11,503 bases of DNA from NCBI GenBank assembly GCA_036401335.1, contig DASWVC010000339.1, forward strand, positions 1 to 11,503, written 5' to 3'. Below are positions 5,797-11,503 of this stretch, in pieces. The notes below the pieces were generated by a model. The model saw only the letters and a list, made by a program, of their open reading frames with translations. It ran no database searches and was not told where the DNA came from. The DNA comes from DASWVC01 sp036401335. GTDB taxonomy: Bacteria > Verrucomicrobiota > Verrucomicrobiia > Chthoniobacterales > JAFAMB01. The translations under genes and the position numbers were made by a program. Within the stretch, counting starts at the first letter, position 1. Each line of letters begins with the position of its first letter.

Positions 5797-5821
5797 ACGA
5801 ACATTGGTATTCATGCGAACA
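5790..5821. promoter_or_regulatory. Tandem LexA-box-like operators (verrucomicrobial type)
   Basis: TGTTCATACGAACA (5790-5803) matches the verrucomicrobial LexA consensus TGTTC-N4-GAACA at all ten specified bases. TATTCATGCGAACA (5808-5821) matches nine of ten. The two lie 18 bp apart, start to start, with a 4-bp gap. They sit in the divergent region between the leftward membrane-protein gene and the rightward epimerase-like gene (ATG 81 bp away). Relative to the candidate leftward promoter, the second box fills the -35/-10 spacer and the first covers the start site, a geometry suited to repression. Confidence 0.65.
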
Positions 5822-5832
5822 CAATTTGCCAA
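5804..5832 (-). promoter_or_regulatory. Candidate promoter for the membrane-protein gene
   Basis: On the minus strand, TTGGCA (complement of 5827-5832, 5/6 to consensus) is followed after 17 bp by TACCAA (complement of 5804-5809, 3/6). The -10 is poor. The expected start site near 5797 coincides with the chosen ATG. It overlaps both LexA-like boxes, which is the main reason to take it seriously. Confidence 0.35.
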
Positions 5833-5902
5833 CCTTTTTCCTTTGGCCCACAAGCTTTTCCGTGTTGGAACGTTGTTGCTCCAGGGTGTTAGGGTCCTTC
5901 CA

Positions 5903-6847
5903 ATGCGCGTTACGTTTATCGGTGGCACCGGTCACATCGGCACTTACCTCGTTCCTCGTTTGGTGACAGCGGGTCACGAGGTAACTGTGGTGGCACGCGG
6001 GCAACGGCCTCCGTACCAGGCGCATGGCGCGTGGCATGCCGTCAAAACGGTAGTAATGGACCGTGAAGAGGCAGAAGCAGCCGGCCGGTTCACGGACGGT
6101 ATCTTGCAAACGGGGCCGGACGTTGTCATCGACCTCATCTGTTTCACCCTGCCCAGCGCCCAGGCGCTGGCGGAGGCGCTGCAGGGTCGGGTTCAGCATT
6201 TTCTGCATTGCGGAACCGTCTGGGTGCACGGCCCGAGCGTCGAAGTGCCGACCCGGGAAACGCAACCGCGACGGCCGTTCGGGGAGTACGGCGTCCAGAA
6301 AGCTGCCATTGAAGCATACCTCTTGGGTTTGGCCCGTCGAACCGGTTTCCCTGCCACGGTGCTGCACCCCGGTCACATCGTTGGCCCTGGCTGGGTACCG
6401 TTGAACCCGGCGGGCAACTTCAACCCGGCGGTTTACGATCAGCTGAAACGGGGTGCGCCCTTAATCTTGCCCAACTTGGGCCTTGAAACGGTGCATCACG
6501 TTCATGCCGACGACGTCGCTCGGGCCTTCATGCAGGCCATTGCGCATCGGAGCGCAGCGCTGGGCGAGAGTTTTCACGTGGTCGCTCCTGCCGCGCTGAC
6601 CCTGCGCGGGTATGCTGAAGCGGTTGCCCGGTGGTTTGGACAGGAGCCAAAGTTGGAATATTTGCCCTGGGAAGCATGGAAAAAGACGGTCAGTGAAACG
6701 GATGCAGCGGCGACCTGGGATCACATCGCCCACAGTCCGAACTGCAGCATCGAAAAGGCTCGTCGGATGCTTGATTACCACCCGCGCTACACTTCGTTGG
6801 AGGCCGTGTTCGAGGCACTCAGCGCGCTGCCGTCCGTCCGGAACTGA
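5903..6847 (+). CDS. NAD(P)-dependent epimerase/dehydratase-like protein (extended SDR)
   Basis: This 314-residue cytoplasmic oxidoreductase-like protein has an N-terminal Rossmann fold with VTFIGGTGHIG (3-13; GxxGxxG at 7-13) and a beta-2 VVARG turn. The core contains VIDLICFT (75-82) and CGTVWVHG (103-110). The active-site pair Tyr129-x3-Lys133 is in EYGVQK, followed by LHPGHIVGPGW (154-164). The C-terminal substrate domain has VHHVHADDVARAF (197-209), typical of epimerase/NmrA-like atypical SDRs. Such proteins act on nucleotide sugars or related compounds, or serve as NAD(P) sensors; the substrate cannot be read from sequence. The ATG at 5903 is chosen because the Rossmann strand begins right there. 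An in-frame upstream extension to 5753 would cross the LexA-like boxes. No clear Shine-Dalgarno sequence is present, only AGGG about 9 nt upstream. The neighbouring genes do not form an obvious pathway with it. Confidence 0.85.
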   Translation: MRVTFIGGTGHIGTYLVPRLVTAGHEVTVVARGQRPPYQAHGAWHAVKTVVMDREEAEAAGRFTDGILQTGPDVVIDLICFTLPSAQALAEALQGRVQHFLHCGTVWVHGPSVEVPTRETQPRRPFGEYGVQKAAIEAYLLGLARRTGFPATVLHPGHIVGPGWVPLNPAGNFNPAVYDQLKRGAPLILPNLGLETVHHVHADDVARAFMQAIAHRSAALGESFHVVAPAALTLRGYAEAVARWFGQEPKLEYLPWEAWKKTVSETDAAATWDHIAHSPNCSIEKARRMLDYHPRYTSLEAVFEALSALPSVRN

Positions 6848-7018
6848 TGGAGGGGCGGGGTTGATCGGCATGGATTCCTGGGCTCACCCCTTCAGAGTTC
6901 TTCTCCGTGCAGGTGGGCCGTCGGTTTTCGGCGGACAACTGCGGGCGGTGCCACGCTTTTGAGGGAAACACCCCTGAGCTGGTTGCGCCTTTGCGCTGAC
7001 CCTGGAACGTTCCCTGCC
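6848..7018. other. Intergenic leader upstream of metN
   Basis: The 171 bases hold several possible stems, including CCGTC/GGCGG (about 6918-6934) nested within GCAG/CTGC, and GCGC/GCGC shortly before metN. I looked for an S-box (SAM-I) and other SAM/SAH riboswitch cores expected ahead of methionine transport genes and recognised none. No promoter is clear. Control of the met operon is therefore not evident from sequence. Confidence 0.35.
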
Positions 7019-8038
7019 ATGCCTCCTCCGCTGATCGAACTGGTCAGTATTGCAAAGACCTATAAGACTGGGAAAACCGAGGTGCCGGCCCTCCAGGACA
7101 TCAACCTGGAAATCGAGGCTGGGGAAGTCTTCGGGGTCATTGGTCCTTCGGGTGCAGGCAAATCGTCCTTGCTGCGGTTGATCAACCTCCTTGAAAAACC
7201 GACCTCGGGCCGGTTGCGAGCCGACGCCCTTGAACTCACCGCCTTGAACCCGGCTGGATTGCGTCGGTGGCGGCGCCAGGTCGGGATGATCTTTCAACAT
7301 TTCAATCTGCTCACGTCGAAAACGGTTGCGGAGAACGTTGCGCTTCCGCTCCGCTTCGCCGGAATCCGCCGCGGGCCGGAACTCCGCGAACGCGTGACCG
7401 AACTACTGGCCCGGTTTGACCTTTCTACCCTGGCGCAGCGGTACCCGGCACAGCTCTCGGGCGGCCAAAAGCAACGGGTAGGGATTGCCCGGGCCCTGGC
7501 CTGCCGCCCCAAGATCCTGCTTTGCGACGAGCCCACCAGTGCGTTGGATCCTCAAACCACGAAAGCAGTGCTGGCGTTGCTGAACGCCATCAACCGGGAA
7601 TTCGGGTTGACGATCGTCTTGATCACCCATGAGATGGATGTCATCCGCCAGGTGTGCGACCGAGTTGCTGTCCTGGACGGGGGACGTTGCGTTGAGGTTG
7701 GTCCCGTTGCCGAGGTGCTCCTTCACCCCCGGCATCCAGCCACGCGACGCCTCGTGTTGGAATCCGAGAAGGTTGATGAGACCGAGCAAGGCAAGGACCT
7801 GGCCCAATCAGGTGGTCCGATTTTTCGCCTGACCCTGCGGGGGGAAGCGACTTACGAACCATTGCTCGGGTCGGTGGCGCAGGCCGCGGGGGTTGATTAC
7901 AGCATCCTGTCCGGAAGGATTGACCGGATCAAAGGCGTTCCGTACGGGCAGCTTACCCTCGCTCTGGTCGGGGGTGACCTGTCAACCGCGTTAGCACAGT
8001 TTGCAGAGCGGGGCGTGCACGTTGAACGGCTGCGCTGA
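7019..8038 (+). CDS. metN: Methionine ABC transporter ATP-binding protein MetN
   Basis: This 339-residue cytoplasmic ATPase powers methionine import with MetI and MetQ. It has Walker A GPSGAGKS (42-49), the Q-loop glutamine at 93 (MIFQHF), ABC signature LSGGQKQR (146-153), Walker B ILLCDE (166-171) with the D-loop SALD (174-177), and the switch His204 in ITHE. The C-terminal portion (about 267-339: FRLTLRGEATYEPLL through FAERGVHVERLR) is the NIL/ACT-like domain. In MetN this domain binds methionine and causes trans-inhibition when the cytoplasm is replete. Its presence separates MetN from polar amino-acid ATPases. The ATG at 7019 gives the family N-terminus; an in-frame TTG 60 bp upstream adds unconserved residues. 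The stop shares one base with the metI start, indicating translational coupling. No Shine-Dalgarno sequence is seen. Confidence 0.96.
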   Translation: MPPPLIELVSIAKTYKTGKTEVPALQDINLEIEAGEVFGVIGPSGAGKSSLLRLINLLEKPTSGRLRADALELTALNPAGLRRWRRQVGMIFQHFNLLTSKTVAENVALPLRFAGIRRGPELRERVTELLARFDLSTLAQRYPAQLSGGQKQRVGIARALACRPKILLCDEPTSALDPQTTKAVLALLNAINREFGLTIVLITHEMDVIRQVCDRVAVLDGGRCVEVGPVAEVLLHPRHPATRRLVLESEKVDETEQGKDLAQSGGPIFRLTLRGEATYEPLLGSVAQAAGVDYSILSGRIDRIKGVPYGQLTLALVGGDLSTALAQFAERGVHVERLR

Positions 8039-8703
8039 TGGCTTTGTGGTTCCGAGACATCGACTGGGGTCAGATCGCGCAAGCGACCCTTGAAACGTTG
8101 CAGATGCTGAGTGGATCCCTGGTGTTCGTGGTCGTACTCGGGCTGCCCTTGGGGATCGTGCTGTTCCTGACCGGCAACGGCCAGCGCTGGGCCCAACCGG
8201 GCGTTTACCGCGGGCTCTCCCTGCTGGTGAACGTGATTCGCTCAATGCCGTTTGTCATTCTGCTGATCCTGCTCATCCCCGTCACGGTGGCGATTACGGG
8301 AACCTCTTTGGGCGTCGTCGGGGCGATTCCACCACTCGTCATTGCCGCCGCACCGTTTTTCGCCCGGCTGGTGGAAACCGCCCTGCGGGAAGTGGAACCG
8401 GGTCTGATTGAAGCGGCCCTGGCCATGGGTGCCAGCGACGCGCAGCTGATTATGGCCGTGCTGCTCCCCGAAGCCCGTCGCGGACTGATCGCCGCCGTCA
8501 CGGTGACTTCCATCGCCCTCGTCTCCGACGCCGCCATGTCCGGCGCCATTGGTGGTGGCGGCCTGGGTGACCTCGCCATCCGGTACGGCTACCAACGTTT
8601 TCAGACAAACGTCATGGTCGTGACGGTGCTGTTGCTGCTGGCTTTGGTGCAAACGTTGCAATTCATTGGCGACCGGCTGGTGGTTCATTTCAGCCGGAAA
8701 TAG
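8038..8703 (+). CDS. metI: Methionine ABC transporter permease MetI
   Basis: This 221-residue inner-membrane permease, of the usual MetI length, has about five transmembrane segments (for example 23-44, 57-81, 90-109, 149-168 and 190-211). The cytoplasmic EAA coupling motif begins EAALAMGAS (125-133) and continues to LLPEARRG (142-149); this segment docks into MetN. The conserved NVIRSMPFVILL (65-76) and the SDAAMSGAIGGGGLGDLAIRYGY stretch (163-185) are characteristic of MetI. Its ATG overlaps the metN stop by one base (TGATG), so it likely depends on metN translation. Two subunits would pair with two MetN subunits to make the channel. Nothing appears missing or truncated. Confidence 0.96.
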   Translation: MALWFRDIDWGQIAQATLETLQMLSGSLVFVVVLGLPLGIVLFLTGNGQRWAQPGVYRGLSLLVNVIRSMPFVILLILLIPVTVAITGTSLGVVGAIPPLVIAAAPFFARLVETALREVEPGLIEAALAMGASDAQLIMAVLLPEARRGLIAAVTVTSIALVSDAAMSGAIGGGGLGDLAIRYGYQRFQTNVMVVTVLLLLALVQTLQFIGDRLVVHFSRK

Positions 8704-8889
8704 AACGGTATCAATTGGTTGAATTGTAAGAGTTGTATCAATTGCTGCTTCGCTGCACCCGTGCCCAAACGCCTGCGAGCTGCTTCCCTTGTTTACGGCC
8801 GTTCGTTGATCTTGCAAAGCCTTCCCGAAAGCACACGCTTGGCATTGGTGCCGCTTGTGCGGCGGTTGTAACTGTTCCTGCCAGTCGTC
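8704..8889. other. metI-metQ intergenic region with AT-rich repeat
   Basis: The 186-bp gap is larger than expected inside a met operon. Its first 45 bases are strikingly AT-rich and contain a 10-bp direct repeat GTATCAATTG (8708-8717 and 8735-8744) with a related GAATTG between. CAATT/AATTG can also fold as a small stem (8712-8726). A weak TTGGTT-N15-TATCAA promoter-like pair overlaps the repeats. The rest is GC-rich without a gene. It may provide metQ with its own promoter and operator. Confidence 0.45.
8708..8744. repeat. Direct repeat GTATCAATTG x2
   Basis: Two identical 10-mers start 27 bp apart, just after the metI stop. Each contains the palindrome CAATTG. The spacing is somewhat less than three helical turns. 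This could be a paired operator site; no known regulator is assigned. Confidence 0.5.
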
Positions 8890-9672
8890 ATGAAAATAAT
8901 AACACTTCTGTTGCCGTTGTTCCTTCTGCTCACCACAGGTTTTGCTCCCGGCGCCGACGTCCTCACCGTCGGGGCGACTGCGGTGCCACACGCGGAGATC
9001 CTGGATTTTGTGAAGCCAGGGTTGCAGGCGAAAGGCGTCGACCTTGAGGTCAAGGTTTTCACGGATTACGTCCAGCCGAACGTGCAGGTCGCGGAAAAAC
9101 ACCTGGACGCAAACTATTTTGAGCACCTGCCTTTTCTGGAGGAGTTCAACAGGAACCGGCACGCCAGCCTGATTCCGGTCGTTGCGGTTCACCTTGAGCC
9201 GTTTGGGGCGTATTCGGCGAAGCACAAAACCACGGGCGAATTGCCGGACGGTGCGACCGTGGCCATTCCCAACGACCCGAGCAATTCCGGCCGCGCGCTG
9301 CAGTTGCTGGCGAAAGCGGGTCTGATCAAGCTGAAGGATCCGGGCCTCGTTCTGGCCACCACCCGTGACCTCACGGATAACCCCAAGCACCTGCGCATTA
9401 TTGAAATGGAAGCTGCGACGTTGCCACGCATTCTCAACCAGGTGGACTTGGCGCTGATCAATACCAACTACGCGCTGGCGGCGAAACTGAACCCCAAATC
9501 CGACGCATTGTTCATTGAGGAAGGCCATTCGCCTTACGCCAACTACCTGGTTACCCGCCCGGAGGAAAAGGACCGGCCGGCCATCCAGAAACTGGCTGCG
9601 GCGTTGACCAGCCCCGAGGTGCGGGCCTTCATCGAGACGCACTACCACGGGGCGGTGATTCCCGCGTTCTAA
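8890..9672 (+). CDS. metQ: Methionine-binding protein MetQ (NlpA family), apparently not a lipoprotein
   Basis: This 260-residue substrate-binding protein captures methionine outside the inner membrane and delivers it to MetNI. A signal peptide covers residues 1-22 (MKIITLLLPLFLLLTTGFAPGA). The NlpA/MetQ fold then shows VGATAVPHAEIL (27-38), the FTDYVQPN strand, DANYFEHLPFLEEFN (73-87), the hinge region IPNDPSNSGRALQLL (125-139) and the NPK-(H/N)L-(R/K)I(I/V)E(M/L)EA block. Near the end, INTNYAL and GHSPYANYLVTR contribute ligand contacts in characterised members. Unlike E. coli MetQ, no lipobox cysteine follows the signal peptide, and I see no cysteine in the protein, so it should be a free periplasmic protein. 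No Shine-Dalgarno sequence precedes the ATG. It lies 186 bp after metI, so it may be transcribed separately. Confidence 0.95.
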   Translation: MKIITLLLPLFLLLTTGFAPGADVLTVGATAVPHAEILDFVKPGLQAKGVDLEVKVFTDYVQPNVQVAEKHLDANYFEHLPFLEEFNRNRHASLIPVVAVHLEPFGAYSAKHKTTGELPDGATVAIPNDPSNSGRALQLLAKAGLIKLKDPGLVLATTRDLTDNPKHLRIIEMEAATLPRILNQVDLALINTNYALAAKLNPKSDALFIEEGHSPYANYLVTRPEEKDRPAIQKLAAALTSPEVRAFIETHYHGAVIPAF

Positions 9673-9713
9673 CCAGGAAAGTGCGACTGGGACGCCTTCG
9701 GCAGGTGGGCAAA

Positions 9714-9763
9714 GAGAGCAGCTTGACCCTCCCCAAACTGATGCTCTCCTAATTTGGTGGAGG
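9714..9763 (+). ncRNA. Candidate H-type pseudoknot in the DUF2760 leader
   Basis: Stem 1 pairs GAGAGCA (9714-9720) with TGCTCTC (9742-9748). Stem 2 pairs CCTCCCCAAA (9728-9737) with TTTGG-T-GGAGG (9753-9763, one bulged T). The 5' arm of stem 2 lies in the loop of stem 1, and the 3' arm of stem 1 lies in the loop of stem 2. The connecting loops are 7, 4 and 4 nt. The arms do not overlap, so both stems could form together as a pseudoknot, or they may be alternatives. It is 57 nt before the DUF2760 start. I recognise no known riboswitch class. Confidence 0.35.
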
Positions 9764-9771
9764 AAACGCTC

Positions 9772-9793
9772 GCGTGGTCTACCGAAACCACGC
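9772..9793 (+). other. Perfect 7-bp hairpin before the DUF2760 gene
   Basis: GCGTGGT (9772-9778) pairs with ACCACGC (9787-9793) around an 8-nt loop, 26 nt before the ATG at 9820. It has no T-tract, so it is not an intrinsic terminator. It follows the pseudoknot-like element and could be part of the same leader structure. Confidence 0.4.
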
Positions 9794-9819
9794 CTCAGCC
9801 CCGCAACAACTGACAACAC

Positions 9820-10440
9820 ATGAAACCGTATTTAGTGAGTGCGGGAGTCCTTTTGGCTGTGCTCAATGGCTTGCTCCTGCTGCCGAAGGCTGCCGCTTAC
9901 GCCGTCCCGATCGCCGCGGCAGCCGTGGTGCTGGCTGTTCTCGTCGTGGTCCTTTCGTTGTCCGGAAGCAGCCCCCGGGCGCGTGAGACCCCTCCGCCCG
10001 TCGCGGCGGAGCCTCGACCGCCGGCTATTGTGCAGCCGCCCGGGCCAACAACGCACCGTGCTGAAGCGGAGGTGGTGGCCTTTGTTGCCCTTCTGCAACA
10101 GGGAGGCCGGTTTGTGGATTTCCTGATGGAGGACCTCACGTCGTACAGCGATGACGAGGTCGGGGCGGCGGCAAGGGTGGTCCATCAGGGGTGCCGGCAG
10201 GTGCTGCAGGACAACTTCAAAGTTATCCCGATCGCCGAGGCGGACGAAGGCTCGGAAGTCACCGTGCCCGCTGGCGATGCTGCCGTTGAATACCGTCTTC
10301 TCGGGAACGTCAGCGGCAATCCGCCTTTTACCGGCAAACTCATCCACAAAGGTTGGAAAACAACATCCGTCAAGCTGCCGCGCCTGGTGCAGACGGAGCG
10401 GCTGCCGGCCATCGCTCCGGCTGAGGTTGAGCTTAAATAA
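9820..10440 (+). CDS. DUF2760 domain membrane-anchored protein
   Basis: This 206-residue protein has two N-terminal hydrophobic segments (about 5-21 and 27-47), a Pro-rich linker (52-77), then a conserved DUF2760 domain (about 84-204). Recognisable blocks are AEVVAFVALLQQGGRFVDFLMEDL (83-106), SYSDDEVGAAARVVHQGCR (108-126), VTVPAG (147-152), GNPPFTGKLIHKGW (166-179) and the closing IAPAEVEL (198-205). The biochemical function of DUF2760 is unknown. I recall the domain occurring beside Hsp70/DnaK-like genes, and here an Hsp70 homologue follows after 82 bp on the same strand, so the two probably cooperate. The membrane anchor could bring the chaperone-like ATPase to the membrane, which is inference. 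The ATG has no Shine-Dalgarno sequence but gives the expected N-terminal hydrophobic segment. Confidence 0.88.
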   Translation: MKPYLVSAGVLLAVLNGLLLLPKAAAYAVPIAAAAVVLAVLVVVLSLSGSSPRARETPPPVAAEPRPPAIVQPPGPTTHRAEAEVVAFVALLQQGGRFVDFLMEDLTSYSDDEVGAAARVVHQGCRQVLQDNFKVIPIAEADEGSEVTVPAGDAAVEYRLLGNVSGNPPFTGKLIHKGWKTTSVKLPRLVQTERLPAIAPAEVELK

Positions 10441-10522
10441 AGCCAAAGCAGCAGGTATTTTCCCTGGCCAGGCGGTCTCCAACCACCCCGTTTGCTCCGC
10501 GTCCGATTTCCCCATTTTACAA

Positions 10523-11503
10523 ATGAGCGCACTTTTCAGCCTTGGGATTGACCTGGGAACCAGCAACAGCGCAGTTGCGGTAGAAGATTTCGAACATGAC
10601 CGGGCGGCGGTCGTGGAGATCACGCAGCTCATGGGCCCTAACCAGATTGGGGAAATGTCGACGCTGGCCTCGGCGCTCTACCTGCCGCACCCGGACGAAT
10701 TCCCAGGCAACGCCTTGCGCCTGCCCTGGTCAGAGACCGGCGGCGGACCGATTGTCGGCCACTTTGCCCGGGTTCATGGCGCGCTGATCCCGGACCGTCT
10801 GATCACCTCGGCCAAATCGTGGCTTTCTAATTTCCACATCGATCCGAAGAAGGCGGTCCTGCCGTGGAAATCCACGATCCAGGAGCCGAAGCTATCCGCG
10901 TTCGAGTGTTCGCGGCGCTACCTTGAGCACATTCGGGAAGGTTTTCTGGCCGCGGAACGCGGCCAAGGCCGGATGTGGAACTTTGCGGACGGAGAGATTG
11001 TCCTCACCGTTCCCGCCTCTTTCGACGAGGTCGCGCGCAATTTTACCGCGGAAGCTGCCGAAGCGGCCGGTTTGGGCAAAGTGGTCCTGCTGGAGGAGCC
11101 TCAGGCGGCTTTTTATGCCTGGACCGCCCAGGCAGGCAGCAATTGGCGCAGCCAGGTCCGGCCGGGCGACATCGTGCTGGTCTGCGACGTGGGCGGCGGC
11201 ACGGCCGACTTCAGCCTGCTCGCGATCACGGAAACGGACGGCCGCCTTGAGGTCGAACGGGTCAGCGTCGGCGAACACCTGCTGCTTGGCGGCGATAACA
11301 TGGACCTTGCGCTTGCCTACACGCTGCAGGCGCAACTGGACGCGGCTGGGAAAACAATCGACTCCTGGCAGTTTCTTGCCCTCATCCACGCGGCCAGGGA
11401 GGCCAAGGTCAGCCTCTTCACCGACGCGTCGCTTGCACAAGCGCCCATTGCCGTTCCCTCCCGGGGCTCAAAGCTCCTCGCCCGGACGGTTTCCACAGCG
11501 CTG
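10523..11503 (+). CDS. Hsp70/DnaK-like ATPase, N-terminal part (truncated by window end)
   Basis: The reading frame is open for 327 codons to the last base without a stop, so the gene continues beyond the window. The actin-fold nucleotide-binding domain is clear. Phosphate-1 loop is LGIDLGTSNSAVAV (7-20); IVLTVPASFDEVARN (159-173) is the Hsp70-typical VPA-x-F strand and helix. The connect region is VVLLEEPQAAFYAW (187-200), phosphate-2 loop is LVCDVGGGTADFSLL (219-233), and LLGGDNMDLAL (254-264) matches the GGxxxD signature. It is a divergent Hsp70 (HscC/YegD-like), not canonical DnaK, judging by long insertions and the absence of grpE or dnaJ nearby. It probably works with the adjacent DUF2760 protein. 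The substrate-binding part, if any, is outside the window. The ATG has no Shine-Dalgarno sequence. Confidence 0.93.
   Translation, partial: MSALFSLGIDLGTSNSAVAVEDFEHDRAAVVEITQLMGPNQIGEMSTLASALYLPHPDEFPGNALRLPWSETGGGPIVGHFARVHGALIPDRLITSAKSWLSNFHIDPKKAVLPWKSTIQEPKLSAFECSRRYLEHIREGFLAAERGQGRMWNFADGEIVLTVPASFDEVARNFTAEAAEAAGLGKVVLLEEPQAAFYAWTAQAGSNWRSQVRPGDIVLVCDVGGGTADFSLLAITETDGRLEVERVSVGEHLLLGGDNMDLALAYTLQAQLDAAGKTIDSWQFLALIHAAREAKVSLFTDASLAQAPIAVPSRGSKLLARTVSTAL

Noticed and set aside
5790..5803. Gram-positive type SOS box (GAAC-N4-GTTC)
   Set aside because: The arms are in the opposite order (GTTC-N4-GAAC), which fits the verrucomicrobial consensus instead.
5753..5902. N-terminal extension of the epimerase-like protein by 50 residues
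   Set aside because: The Rossmann strand begins at the ATG at 5903; the extension would run through the LexA-like boxes and has no family counterpart.
6848..7018. SAM or SAH riboswitch ahead of metNIQ
   Set aside because: Stems can be drawn, but the GAAACC...GCAACC core of SAM-I and the cores of other SAM/SAH classes are absent.
8242..9819. Long minus-strand open frame (525 codons) opposite metI and metQ
   Set aside because: It is antisense to two well-recognised genes, rich in Gln/Arg/His, and shows no domain; it is a by-product of GC-rich codon use.

Overview
The window is high-GC bacterial chromosomal DNA with ordinary housekeeping and transport genes and no mobile element, tRNA, rRNA or CRISPR. 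The best clue to the organism is a perfect 14-bp TGTTC-N4-GAACA palindrome at 5790-5803. This is the LexA operator consensus described for Verrucomicrobia, and a second near-match lies beside it. Together with a DUF2760-Hsp70 gene pair, this suggests a verrucomicrobium, but that is inference and not proof.

Left part (1-3163): the C-terminus of a sorbitol-dehydrogenase-like SDR enzyme (3-86, +). Next comes a RibB-type riboflavin enzyme with a GTP cyclohydrolase II-like tail that has lost its zinc cysteines (384-1493, +; RibBX-like). A gene-free stretch follows, holding a run of hairpins that ends in a good intrinsic terminator (1602-1801). Two small exported-protein genes then converge on a shared perfect hairpin (2337-2366): a protein with three VAFFIP repeats (1959-2291, +) and an NTF2/SnoaL-like protein (2371-2898, -).

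Middle (3164-6847): a Pit-type phosphate permease (3164-4639, -), an 82-residue charged helical protein (4847-5095, -) and a multi-pass membrane protein of unknown function (5194-5796, -). The tandem LexA-box-like sites sit exactly at the start of the membrane-protein gene, which is divergent from an extended-SDR epimerase-like gene (5903-6847, +).

Right part (7019-11503, all +): a complete methionine ABC importer in the order ATPase metN, permease metI, binding protein metQ. After a 147-bp gap with pseudoknot-like pairing comes a DUF2760 protein, then an Hsp70-family ATPase that runs off the window.

Most genes here start at ATG with no Shine-Dalgarno-like sequence; the 82-residue protein is the clear exception. 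The candidates for something undescribed are the possible SOS-controlled membrane-protein/coiled-coil pair, the VAFFIP repeat protein, and the pseudoknot-like leader of the DUF2760-Hsp70 unit.
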